Position numbers and translations under genes: made by a program
The notes under the pieces: generated by a model
The model's database searches: none
Seen by the model: only the letters and a program-made list of their open reading frames with translations
Told to the model about the DNA's origin: nothing
Shown: positions 1 to 6,407 of the stretch, one piece after another
How positions within the stretch are numbered: position 1 is the stretch's first letter
Layout of the letters: each line of letters opens with the position of its first letter
Assembly: GCA_000433635.1 (NCBI GenBank)
Contig: HF997975.1
Coordinates: 151,991-162,829, forward strand
Reading direction: 5' to 3'
DNA length: 10,839 nt
Source: Ruminococcus sp. CAG:254
GTDB taxonomy: Bacteria; Bacillota; Clostridia; Oscillospirales; Ruminococcaceae

Positions 1-1
1 G

Positions 2-43
2 ACCTCCTATGCAAAGCTGGCAGCCGGACAGCAGCTGCCATAA
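2..43 (+). CDS. possible 3' tip of an upstream gene
   Basis: One frame is open from base 2 and ends at a TAA at 41-43, giving a C-terminal tail that reads TSYAKLAAGQQLP. I do not recognise the protein, and the other two forward frames are also open here, so this is only a possibility. A perfect 7-bp inverted repeat (TGGCAGC at 18-24, GCTGCCA at 34-40, 9-nt loop) overlaps the end of this frame. It has no T-run after it, so it is not a convincing terminator. The rpsL promoter begins about 20 bases downstream. Confidence 0.2.
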   Translation, partial: TSYAKLAAGQQLP

Positions 44-61
44 ATTCGTTGGAAATGAAAA

Positions 62-117
62 AAGTTTGTTAATTTTTAAAAAACGTGCTTGACAAAACAA
101 CAGGGCTGTATTATAAT
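62..117 (+). promoter_or_regulatory. sigma-A promoter of the str operon with AT-rich upstream tract
   Basis: A perfect -35 box TTGACA lies at 89-94 and a perfect -10 box TATAAT at 112-117, with the ideal 17-nt spacer. Bases 62-83 are almost entirely A and T and could act as an UP element. The predicted start of transcription is near 123-125. A full-consensus promoter fits the very high expression of ribosomal protein genes. It should drive rpsL, rpsG and fusA together. Confidence 0.93.
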
Positions 118-126
118 GTCTAACTG

Positions 127-141
127 TGTGGCATTGCCACA
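127..141 (+). other. 5'-terminal hairpin of the rpsL leader
   Basis: TGTGGC (127-132) and GCCACA (136-141) form a perfect 6-bp stem with a 3-nt loop, two to four bases after the predicted transcription start. There is no T-run. A stem this close to the 5' end commonly protects an mRNA from 5' decay. It could also be a small control element, but it matches no ribosomal-protein leader that I know. Confidence 0.55.
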
Positions 142-174
142 TGAGAAAAGTACAATCAGAAAAGGAGGAAACTT

Positions 175-597
175 ATGCCAACGTTTAACCAGTTAGTCCG
201 TAAGGGAAGAAAGGTTCAGGCTGTTAAGTCCACTGCACCGGCTCTGCAAAAGGGTTACAATGCAAAGAAGAAGGTAACAACTGATCAGAGTTCTCCGCAG
301 AAGAGAGGCGTGTGCACCGCAGTTCGTACTGCTACACCGAAGAAGCCGAACTCTGCTATGCGGAAAATTGCCAGAGTTAAGCTGACCAACGGTTATGAAG
401 TAACTTCATACATTCCGGGTATTGGTCACAATCTGCAGGAACACAGCGTGGTTCTGATCCGTGGCGGCCGTGTTAAGGACCTGCCGGGTGTTCGTTACCA
501 CATCATCAGAGGCACTTTGGATGCTCAGGGCGTTGCAAACAGAATGCAGGCTCGTTCCAAGTATGGTGCTAAGAGACCGAAGGCTGGCAAGAAGTAA
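175..597 (+). CDS. rpsL: 30S ribosomal protein S12
   Basis: S12 sits at the decoding centre of the 30S subunit and helps to monitor codon-anticodon fit. The 140-residue product begins MPTFNQLVRKGR and contains the hallmark TPKKPNSA (54-61), GHNLQEHSV (84-92) and GGRVKDLPGVRYH (97-109). It carries the extra segment near residues 25-40 found in Gram-positive S12, which explains its length compared with about 124 in E. coli. Lys56, Lys57 and Lys101 occupy the streptomycin-determining positions in their wild-type state. Asp102 is the residue that RimO methylthiolates in some bacteria. The start is fixed by the AAAGGAGG site six bases before the ATG. It is the first gene of the str operon, and a 205-nt structured spacer separates it from rpsG. 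Confidence 0.98.
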   Translation: MPTFNQLVRKGRKVQAVKSTAPALQKGYNAKKKVTTDQSSPQKRGVCTAVRTATPKKPNSAMRKIARVKLTNGYEVTSYIPGIGHNLQEHSVVLIRGGRVKDLPGVRYHIIRGTLDAQGVANRMQARSKYGAKRPKAGKK

Positions 598-802
598 GAT
601 TCTGCCAACGACCAAAACAGGAATTACAACTACCACAGGAAGCGTGTGGAGATCATATAGATGTCCGAAGGGACACAGCGATCCTCTGCATTGGCTTCTG
701 ACGGTCGGCAGGCGAAAGCTTGCTTGAACGAGTACCTGTGAATTCACGAGAAGCAGCGGCTTCGCTGCAAACAAGCAAATAATGTGAAGGAGGGAAGCGA
801 AA
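598..802 (+). promoter_or_regulatory. structured rpsL-rpsG spacer, candidate S7 autoregulatory site
   Basis: No gene or promoter is visible in these 205 bases, but many complementary segments are. CTGCC/GACC (602-606, 610-613) can pair with GGTC/GGCAG (703-711). CCACA (633-637) pairs with TGTGG (645-649). GATC (651-654) pairs with GATC (680-683) around the hairpin TGTCC-GAAG-GGACA (662-675). GCAGGC-GAAA-GCTTGC (708-723) is a GNRA-capped stem. TTGCTTG (720-726) pairs with CAAGCAA (772-778) around GCAGCG-GCTT-CGCTGC (753-768). The GNRA stem excludes both the long-range pairing and the 720/778 pairing, so two folds compete. In E. coli the same spacer binds S7 to repress translation; a similar role here is inference. 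The rpsG ribosome binding site (787-794) follows. Confidence 0.5.
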
Positions 803-1273
803 ATGCCAAGAAGAGGTAAAATCGCAAAACGTGACGTGCTGGAGGATCCGATTTACAAATCCAAGCTCGTAACCCGTCTGATCAACAATGTAATGGTTGA
901 CGGTAAGAAGGGCGTTGCACAGAAGATAGTTTACGGTGCATTCGACATCGTTTCCGAAAAGACCGGTAAAGAAGCATTGGAAATGTTTGAACAGGCAATG
1001 GAAAATGTAATGCCGGTTCTGGAAGTAAAGGCTCGCCGTATGGGTGGTGCAACTTACCAGGTTCCGATGGAAGTTCGTCCGGAACGCCGTCAGACACTGG
1101 GTCTGCGTTGGATTACAAAGTATTCCAGACTGCGGAACGAAAAGACCATGAAGGAACGTCTTGCAGGCGAAATCCTCGATGCACTGAATAATACAGGCGG
1201 TGCATGCAAGAAGCGTGACGATACTCATAAGATGGCAGAAGCAAACAAGGCATTTGCTCACTACCGTTGGTAA
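803..1273 (+). CDS. rpsG: 30S ribosomal protein S7
   Basis: S7 is a primary 16S rRNA binding protein that nucleates assembly of the 30S head and lies near the E-site tRNA. The 156-residue product has the family's standard length. It shows the N-terminal MPRRGKI, the central ARRMGGATYQVP segment, the RPERR motif and the C-terminal AHYRW. The start is set by AAGGAGGG (787-794) eight bases before the ATG. In many bacteria S7 also represses its own operon by binding the mRNA upstream of its gene, and the long folded spacer in front of this gene is consistent with that. fusA follows after 36 bases with no promoter between, so the two are probably co-transcribed. Confidence 0.98.
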   Translation: MPRRGKIAKRDVLEDPIYKSKLVTRLINNVMVDGKKGVAQKIVYGAFDIVSEKTGKEALEMFEQAMENVMPVLEVKARRMGGATYQVPMEVRPERRQTLGLRWITKYSRLRNEKTMKERLAGEILDALNNTGGACKKRDDTHKMAEANKAFAHYRW

Positions 1274-1309
1274 TCGGACTGCCTTTGTAAAAGAAATAGG
1301 AGGATTACT

Positions 1310-3385
1310 ATGGCAAGAGATTGTTCCCTGGAAAATACCAGAAATATCGGCATCATGGCTCACATCGATGCTGGTAAGACAACGACCACGGAGCGTATCT
1401 TGTTCTACACCGGTATCAACCATAAGATTGGTGAAACCCACGAAGGTGCATCGACTATGGACTGGATGGAACAGGAAAAGGAAAGAGGTATTACCATTAC
1501 CTCCGCTGCAACCACTGCATACTGGGGTGGTCACAGAATCAACATCATCGACACACCGGGACACGTTGACTTCACCGTAGAAGTAGAACGTTCTTTGCGT
1601 GTATTGGATGGTTCTGTTACCGTTTTCTGTGCAAAGGGCGGTGTTGAACCGCAGTCTGAAACCGTTTGGAGACAGGCTGATAAGTATCAGGTTCCGAGAA
1701 TGGCGTATGTCAATAAGATGGACATCATGGGTGCAAACTTCTACCGTGTTGTAGAAATGATGCACGACAGACTGAAGTGTAATGCTGTTCCGATTCAGCT
1801 GCCGATTGGTGCTGAAAGCGATTTCAAGGGCATTATCGACCTGGTTGAAATGAAGGCTTACGTTTACTATGATGACCTCGGAAAAGATATCCGTGTGGAA
1901 GAAATTCCGGACGATATGAAGGAAAAGGCAGAAGAATATCGTGCTTCTTTGATGGAACACGTTGCTGAGCAGGACGATGCATTGATGGAAAAGTACTTCG
2001 CTGACGAAGAAATCACCATTGATGAAATCAAGGCTTGCATTCGGAAGTCTACTATTGCAAATACGATGGTACCGGTTGTTTGCGGTACTTCTTATAAGAA
2101 CAAGGGCGTACAGAAGTTGCTGGATGCCATTGTTGATTACATGCCGTCTCCACTGGACGTACCGTCTATTAAGGGTACGAATCCGGAAACTGGCGAAGAA
2201 GAATTCCGTCATTCTTCTGATACAGAACCGTTCGCAGCTCTGGCATTTAAGATCGCAACAGACCCGTTCGTTGGTAAGTTGTGCTTCTTCCGTGTATATT
2301 CTGGTACCGTTGACGCAGGTTCTACCGTGCTGAACGCAACCAAGGATAACAGAGAAAGAATGGGACGGATCCTTCAGATGCACTCCAACCACAGAAAGGA
2401 TATCGAAACCGTATATGCTGGTGATATCGCTGCTGCTGTTGGTCTGAAGAATACCACAACTGGTGATACCCTCTGCGACGAAAAGAATCCGATCATTCTG
2501 GAATCCATGGAATTCCCAGAACCGGTTATTCAGCTCGCAATCGAACCGAAGACCAAGGCTGGTCAGGAAAAGATGGGCATCGCTCTGGCAAAGCTGGCAG
2601 AAGAAGACCCGACCTTTAGAACTTATACCGACGAAGAAACTGGTCAGACCATCATCGCTGGTATGGGCGAACTGCATCTGGACATCATTGTTGACCGTCT
2701 GTTGCGGGAATTTAAGGTAGAAGCAAACGTTGGTGCTCCGCAGGTATCCTATAAGGAAACCATTAAGGGCGAAGCTGACGTGGATTACAAGTATAAGAAG
2801 CAGTCCGGTGGTAGCGGTCAGTACGGTCATGTTAAGATCCGTGTAAGACCGAACGAATCCGGTAAGGGCTACGAATTCATCAACAAGATTGTCGGCGGTT
2901 CGATTCCGAAGGAATATATTCCGGCTGTCGATGCTGGTATCCAGGGTGCAATGCAGGCTGGTATTCTGGCAGGCTATCAGGTTGTTGACGTATCCGTAGA
3001 ACTGTACGATGGTTCTTACCACGAAGTTGACTCTTCTGAAATGGCATTTAAGATCGCTGGTTCTATCGCATTCAAGGAAGCAATGCGTCAGGCTCAGCCG
3101 GTTTTGATGGAACCGATTATGAAGGTTTCTGTTATCGTGCCGGATGAATACGTTGGTACAGTTATCGGTGACCTGAGTTCTCGTCGTGGCCAGATTCAGG
3201 GTCAGGAAACTAGAACCGGTACCGTACAGGTAGACGCTTTGGTGCCGCTGTCTGAAATGTTCGGTTACACCAACGACCTGCGTTCGAACACTCAGGGTCG
3301 TGGTCAGTACACCATGGAACCGCATAGCTACCAGGAAGTACCGAAGAATATTGCTGAAAAGATTATGGCTGCCAGAAAGAAGTAA
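1310..3385 (+). CDS. fusA: elongation factor G
   Basis: EF-G is the GTPase that drives translocation of tRNA and mRNA and, with RRF, ribosome recycling. The 691-residue protein has all five G motifs: AHIDAGKT (17-24), RGITIT (59-64), DTPGH (81-85), NKMD (135-138) and the G5 region CGTSYKNKGV (258-267). GMGELHLDI (451-459) marks domain III. GSGQYGHV (501-508) begins domain IV, whose tip HEVDSSEMAFK (571-581) contains the conserved histidine that reaches the decoding site. GQTRTG-like and LPLSEMFGY-like segments (631-653) belong to domain V. The start is supported by AGGAGG eight bases before the ATG. The strong synonymous-codon bias leaves a very long spurious reading frame on the opposite strand. 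It is the canonical EF-G by sequence and position, not a FusA2 or a tetracycline-protection paralog. Confidence 0.98.
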   Translation: MARDCSLENTRNIGIMAHIDAGKTTTTERILFYTGINHKIGETHEGASTMDWMEQEKERGITITSAATTAYWGGHRINIIDTPGHVDFTVEVERSLRVLDGSVTVFCAKGGVEPQSETVWRQADKYQVPRMAYVNKMDIMGANFYRVVEMMHDRLKCNAVPIQLPIGAESDFKGIIDLVEMKAYVYYDDLGKDIRVEEIPDDMKEKAEEYRASLMEHVAEQDDALMEKYFADEEITIDEIKACIRKSTIANTMVPVVCGTSYKNKGVQKLLDAIVDYMPSPLDVPSIKGTNPETGEEEFRHSSDTEPFAALAFKIATDPFVGKLCFFRVYSGTVDAGSTVLNATKDNRERMGRILQMHSNHRKDIETVYAGDIAAAVGLKNTTTGDTLCDEKNPIILESMEFPEPVIQLAIEPKTKAGQEKMGIALAKLAEEDPTFRTYTDEETGQTIIAGMGELHLDIIVDRLLREFKVEANVGAPQVSYKETIKGEADVDYKYKKQSGGSGQYGHVKIRVRPNESGKGYEFINKIVGGSIPKEYIPAVDAGIQGAMQAGILAGYQVVDVSVELYDGSYHEVDSSEMAFKIAGSIAFKEAMRQAQPVLMEPIMKVSVIVPDEYVGTVIGDLSSRRGQIQGQETRTGTVQVDALVPLSEMFGYTNDLRSNTQGRGQYTMEPHSYQEVPKNIAEKIMAARKK

Positions 3386-3390
3386 TGCAC

Positions 3391-3427
3391 GTTTTCTGAA
3401 AATCAGAAGAAATTTCTGTATTTTTTT
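3391..3427 (+). terminator. weak, possibly attenuating hairpins after fusA
   Basis: CAGAA (3404-3408) and TTCTG (3414-3418) form a short stem followed directly by TA and seven T residues (3421-3427), which looks like a weak intrinsic terminator. The same CAGAA can instead pair with TTCTG at 3394-3398, so two small hairpins compete for one arm. Stems of five pairs are weak, so partial read-through from fusA into tuf is likely. The T-run lies just before the tuf promoter. Confidence 0.4.
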
Positions 3428-3437
3428 GAAAAAAGAC

Positions 3438-3466
3438 TTGCATTTTTCTTGGAAATCTGGTACAAT
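3438..3466 (+). promoter_or_regulatory. separate tuf promoter (extended -10)
   Basis: A -35 box TTGCAT (3438-3443) and a -10 box TACAAT (3461-3466) are separated by exactly 17 bases. TGG directly before the -10 makes an extended -10 element. A T/A-rich stretch (3419-3435) lies upstream. Transcription should start near 3472-3474. The promoter would let tuf be expressed at a higher level than fusA, as the cell's demand for EF-Tu requires. Confidence 0.85.
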
Positions 3467-3470
3467 AGTC

Positions 3471-3481
3471 TTATCACATAT
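3471..3481 (+). repeat. left arm of an 11-bp inverted repeat flanking tuf
   Basis: TTATCACATAT lies at the predicted 5' end of the tuf transcript. It is the exact reverse complement of ATATGTGATAA at 4730-4740, just after the tuf stop codon. In the mRNA the extreme 5' UTR and the start of the 3' UTR could therefore pair over 11 bases. Confidence 0.6.
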
Positions 3482-3521
3482 CACGGCATAAGCAAGAATA
3501 ATTTTTAGGAGGATTTTTCCA

Positions 3522-4721
3522 ATGGCAAAGGCTAAATTTGAAAGAACCAAACCGCATGTTAACATTGGTACCATCGGTCACGTTGACCATGGTAAGACCA
3601 CTTTGACTGCTGCTATCACAAAGACTCTGGCTCTGAAGGGTCAGGCTCAGTACGAAGCTTACGACATGATCGATAAGGCTCCGGAAGAAAGAGAACGTGG
3701 TATCACAATCAATACCGCTCACGTTGAATACGAAACTGAAAAGCGTCACTACGCTCACGTTGACTGCCCAGGCCACGCTGACTATGTAAAGAACATGATC
3801 ACTGGTGCTGCTCAGATGGACGGTGCAATCCTCGTAGTTGCTGCTTCTGATGGCCCGATGGCTCAGACCAAGGAACACATCCTGCTGGCTCGTCAGGTAG
3901 GCGTACCGGCAATCGTTGTTTTCATGAACAAGGCTGACCAGGTTGACGATCCGGAACTGCTCGAACTGGTTGAAATGGATATTCGTGAAACTCTGAACGA
4001 ATATGAATTCCCGGGCGATGAAGTACCGATTATCGTTGGTTCTGCTCTGGCTGCTCTGGAAGCTCCGGACGATCTGTCTAATCCGGCTTACAAGCCGATT
4101 CTCGACCTGATGGATGCAGTTGATGAATACATTCCGACTCCGGAACGTGACGATGCTAAGCCGTTCCTGATGCCGATCGAAGATACAATGACCATTTCTG
4201 GTCGTGGTACTGTTGTTACCGGTCGTGTAGAAAGAGGAAAGCTGAACGTTAACGAAACTGTTGAAATCGTTGGCCTTTCTCCGGAAAAGCTGTCCACTGT
4301 TGTAACTGGTATCGAAATGTTCAGAAAGACTCTGGACTTCGCAGAAGCTGGCGACAACATCGGTGCTCTGCTGCGTGGTATCACCAGACAGCAGGTTGAA
4401 AGAGGACAGGTTCTCTGCAAGCCGGGTTCGATTCACCCGCACACCAAGTTCAAGGGTCAGGTTTACGTTCTGAAGAAGGAAGAAGGCGGCCGTCATACAC
4501 CGTTCTTCAACAACTACAGACCGCAGTTCTATTTCAGAACAACTGACGTAACTGGCATCATCACTCTGCCGGCTGACGTTGAAATGTGCACACCGGGCGA
4601 CAACGTTGAAATGACTGTTGAACTGATCGCTCCGATCGCTATCGAAGAAGGTCTGCGTTTCGCTATCCGTGAAGGTGGTAGAACCGTAGGTTCTGGCGTT
4701 GTAACTTCTGTTATTGAATAA
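3522..4721 (+). CDS. tuf: elongation factor Tu
   Basis: EF-Tu carries aminoacyl-tRNA to the ribosomal A site in a GTP-dependent complex. The 399-residue protein has G1 GHVDHGKT (19-26), RGITIN (59-64), DCPGH (81-85), a G4 motif reading NKAD (136-139) and the G5 SAL near residue 173. The beta-barrel domain II contains SGRGTVVTGRVERG. Domain III contains GGRHTPFFNNYRPQFYFRTTDVTG and ends GGRTVGSGVVTSVIE. NKAD replaces the common NKCD, and MTISGRGTVVTG differs slightly from the usual TITGRGTVATG; both look like lineage variation. The residues usually changed in kirromycin resistance (ARQVGVP, FAIREGG) look wild type. AGGAGG (3507-3512) sets the start nine bases downstream. The gene has its own promoter and a strong terminator, so it can be a single-gene transcript. 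Confidence 0.98.
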   Translation: MAKAKFERTKPHVNIGTIGHVDHGKTTLTAAITKTLALKGQAQYEAYDMIDKAPEERERGITINTAHVEYETEKRHYAHVDCPGHADYVKNMITGAAQMDGAILVVAASDGPMAQTKEHILLARQVGVPAIVVFMNKADQVDDPELLELVEMDIRETLNEYEFPGDEVPIIVGSALAALEAPDDLSNPAYKPILDLMDAVDEYIPTPERDDAKPFLMPIEDTMTISGRGTVVTGRVERGKLNVNETVEIVGLSPEKLSTVVTGIEMFRKTLDFAEAGDNIGALLRGITRQQVERGQVLCKPGSIHPHTKFKGQVYVLKKEEGGRHTPFFNNYRPQFYFRTTDVTGIITLPADVEMCTPGDNVEMTVELIAPIAIEEGLRFAIREGGRTVGSGVVTSVIE

Positions 4722-4729
4722 TCAACGTA

Positions 4730-4740
4730 ATATGTGATAA
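4730..4740 (+). repeat. right arm of the tuf-flanking inverted repeat
   Basis: ATATGTGATAA begins eight bases after the tuf stop codon and exactly matches the reverse complement of 3471-3481. It comes directly before the two hairpins that end the tuf transcript. Confidence 0.6.
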
Positions 4741-4742
4741 TT

Positions 4743-4758
4743 CACGGGGTTTCCCGTG
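4743..4758 (+). other. first 3' UTR hairpin of tuf
   Basis: CACGGG-GTTT-CCCGTG forms a perfect 6-bp GC-rich stem with a 4-nt loop. No T-run follows, so it is probably an mRNA 3' stabiliser or part of a tandem terminator with the stem seven bases downstream. Confidence 0.55.
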
Positions 4759-4765
4759 CGAAATT

Positions 4766-4798
4766 GGGAGAATGGACGAAAGTCTGTTCTCCCTTTTT
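4766..4798 (+). terminator. strong intrinsic terminator after tuf
   Basis: Bases 4766-4777 and 4782-4793 form a continuous 12-pair stem (two wobble pairs) capped by a GAAA tetraloop at 4778-4781, followed by five T residues (4794-4798). The outer seven pairs are GGGAGAA/TTCTCCC. This closes the str operon and isolates it from mraZ. Confidence 0.95.
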
Positions 4799-4894
4799 GT
4801 ATGTCTCGGCGGATTCGACAAGAAATTGTTAAACTTGCACAAAAACAAATTCTTTTTGAGATTATTTTTTTAGTTCTTTTCCAGCACTCTCTTA
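4799..4894 (+). other. AT-rich spacer between tuf terminator and mraZ promoter
   Basis: No gene, repeat or convincing second promoter was found here. The stretch is rich in A and T, with runs such as ATTTTTTTAG near 4864-4872, and probably serves as the upstream region of the mraZ promoter. Confidence 0.5.
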
Positions 4895-4923
4895 TTGATT
4901 TTTTGGGCGAAATCGTGTATAAT
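4895..4923 (+). promoter_or_regulatory. sigma-A promoter of the dcw cluster
   Basis: TTGATT (4895-4900) and a perfect TATAAT (4918-4923) are 17 bases apart. Transcription should start near 4929-4931, giving mraZ a leader of about 86 bases. It is the only convincing promoter seen between the tuf terminator and murE. Confidence 0.85.
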
Positions 4924-4941
4924 GATAACATGCGGTGAAAT

Positions 4942-4967
4942 GTGGGGAAGTTTCCCCTTTTGTGGGG
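4942..4967 (+). promoter_or_regulatory. candidate MraZ operator (GTGGG repeats) and hairpin in the mraZ leader
   Basis: GTGGGG occurs at 4942-4947 and again at 4962-4967, exactly 20 bases apart. E. coli MraZ is known to bind GTGGG repeats with a 10-base period near its own promoter, so these are plausible binding sites two periods apart. The middle position here reads TTCCC instead. The first copy is also the left arm of the palindrome GGGGA-AGTT-TCCCC (4944-4957), which is followed by TTTT, so the RNA could form a small stem. Both repeats lie downstream of the -10 box, where bound protein could block early transcription. Confidence 0.5.
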
Positions 4968-5015
4968 GGATTTTCCGTTACTTTCTTGATTTCAAGCAGA
5001 AGGGCGGCGGCAAGG

Positions 5016-5444
5016 TTGACTTCGCTGATTGGCACTTATTACCACGTTATAGATGCCAAAGGCAGAATGAATTTCCCAACCAAACTGCGAGAATTGCTCG
5101 GCAGCTCGTTCTATGTGACGAAAGGTCTGGATGCACATTGTTTGGCAGTTTACCCTGCGGAAGAATGGGAGCGGCTTTCTCAAAAAGTAGCAGCCATTCC
5201 AGAATCAAAAGGTGCACAGTTGAAACGATGGCTGTTTTCCGGTGCGTGTGAAATGGTGCCGGATCAGCAAGGGCGAATCTTAATCCCACAGGACTTGCGA
5301 CAGTTCGCCGGTCTGGAAAAGGATGTTGTTGTCATCGGTGCGAATAATAAAGCGGAAATCTGGAACCGTGCAAGCTGGGAAACAGCAAATGCAGCGGTGG
5401 ATTTGGATGAAATGATGTCCATATTGGATACGCTGGGCTTTTAA
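5016..5444 (+). CDS. mraZ: MraZ, transcription regulator of the dcw cluster
   Basis: MraZ is a DNA-binding protein with two AbrB/SpoVT-like swapped-hairpin folds that controls dcw transcription. Both copies of the family's DxxxR motif are present: DAKGR (13-17) and DQQGR (83-87). I chose the TTG at 5016, which gives 142 residues starting MTSLIGTYYHVIDAKGRM. That matches the family's usual length of about 143, and AGAAGGG (4998-5004) lies 11 bases upstream. The frame is open further up to a GTG at 4935, but that codon is only a few bases from the predicted transcription start, lacks a ribosome binding site and would add 27 residues unlike MraZ. CTG at 5025 is a less likely alternative. A palindrome, CTTGA-TT-TCAAG (4985-4996), abuts the ribosome binding site. 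rsmH begins 15 bases after the stop. Confidence 0.93.
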   Translation: MTSLIGTYYHVIDAKGRMNFPTKLRELLGSSFYVTKGLDAHCLAVYPAEEWERLSQKVAAIPESKGAQLKRWLFSGACEMVPDQQGRILIPQDLRQFAGLEKDVVVIGANNKAEIWNRASWETANAAVDLDEMMSILDTLGF

Positions 5445-5459
5445 GAAAGGAAGAAATTT

Positions 5460-6407
5460 ATGACATTTCAGCATGTTCCTGTTTTGTTGCAGGAAACACT
5501 TTCCGGTTTGAACATTCAGCCGGAGGGCATTTATGTAGATGGCACGGTCGGCGGTGCTGGTCATGCCTGCGAAATTGCAAAGCAATTGCATGGGGCAGGC
5601 AGATTGATCGGATTGGATCGGGATCCGGATGCGGTTGCAGTTGCAACGCAGCGGTTAGCTCCCTATCCGGCAACGGTGATTCATGCCAATTATGACGAGA
5701 TGGCACAGGTGCTGCAACGGCTGGAAATTCCAGCTGTGGACGGTATTTTGTTGGATTTGGGCGTTTCTTCTCATCAGCTGGATACGGAGGAACGTGGCTT
5801 TTCTTACCATACCGATGCACCATTGGATATGCGAATGAGTCAGTCGGGAATGTCTGCTGCGGATGTGGTAAACACTTGGTCGCAGGAGGAACTGACACGG
5901 ATTTTATTTGCCTATGGAGAAGAATCGTTTGCTCGTGCGATTGCCCGCAATATCTGTCAGGCAAGACAAGAGCAGCCGATTACAACCACTTTGCAGCTGG
6001 CGGAAATTGTGAAAAGCAGTGTTCCACAGCGGGTACGACGGGCAAAAAATCCCTGCAAACAGACGTTTCAGGCAATTCGAATCGCTGTAAATGATGAATT
6101 TGGACACTTGGAACGGGCATTGACCGCTGCATTTTCCTGCCTGAAACCAGGCGGAAGATTGGCGATTATTACGTTTCATTCTTTGGAAGACCGTATGGTA
6201 AAACAACAGTTTGCAAAATGGTGTCAAGGCTGTACTTGTCCACCGGATTTTCCAAAATGTGTTTGTGGCAAAGTCCCGCAGGGAAAATTGGTGAATCGAA
6301 AGCCAATTGTTGCAGATGCGGCGGAACTGGAAGAAAACCGGAGAAGCCGAAGTGCAAAACTGCGTGTCATAGAAAGGAGTGCGGCGATTGATGAAAGTAA
6401 CCGATGA
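5460..6407 (+). CDS. rsmH: 16S rRNA (cytosine-1402 N4) methyltransferase RsmH
   Basis: RsmH (formerly MraW) transfers a methyl group from SAM to N4 of C1402 in the ribosomal P site. The 315-residue protein starts with the family signature MTFQHVPVLLQE. It shows the SAM-binding DGTVGGAGH (27-35) and GLDRDP (51-56), the catalytic-region DGILLDLGVSSHQLD (94-108), RGFSY (112-116) and PLDMRM (121-126). QTFQAIRIAVNDE (201-213) and ITFHSLEDR (237-245) follow. A cysteine-rich stretch (Cys255, 258, 260, 267, 269) and the C-terminal RSRSAKLRV are typical of Firmicute members. AAAGGAAG precedes the ATG by about six bases. The last 17 bases overlap ftsL, suggesting coupled translation. Confidence 0.97.
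   Translation: MTFQHVPVLLQETLSGLNIQPEGIYVDGTVGGAGHACEIAKQLHGAGRLIGLDRDPDAVAVATQRLAPYPATVIHANYDEMAQVLQRLEIPAVDGILLDLGVSSHQLDTEERGFSYHTDAPLDMRMSQSGMSAADVVNTWSQEELTRILFAYGEESFARAIARNICQARQEQPITTTLQLAEIVKSSVPQRVRRAKNPCKQTFQAIRIAVNDEFGHLERALTAAFSCLKPGGRLAIITFHSLEDRMVKQQFAKWCQGCTCPPDFPKCVCGKVPQGKLVNRKPIVADAAELEENRRSRSAKLRVIERSAAIDESNR

Noticed and set aside
175..597. Streptomycin-resistance changes in S12
   Set aside because: The lysines at 56, 57 and 101 and their surroundings match the wild-type sequence.
653..3574. Very long reading frame (973 codons) on the - strand across rpsG and fusA
   Set aside because: It lies opposite fusA and rpsG, matches no family I know, and is explained by their strong codon bias (few codons that read as stops on the other strand). 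No ribosome binding site or promoter supports it.
3474..4496. Reading frame of 340 codons on the - strand opposite tuf
   Set aside because: Same explanation: a shadow of the highly biased tuf coding sequence, with composition unlike a real protein.
4756..4938. 60-codon frame between tuf and mraZ
   Set aside because: It begins inside the tuf terminator region and crosses the terminator stem and the mraZ promoter; no ribosome binding site.
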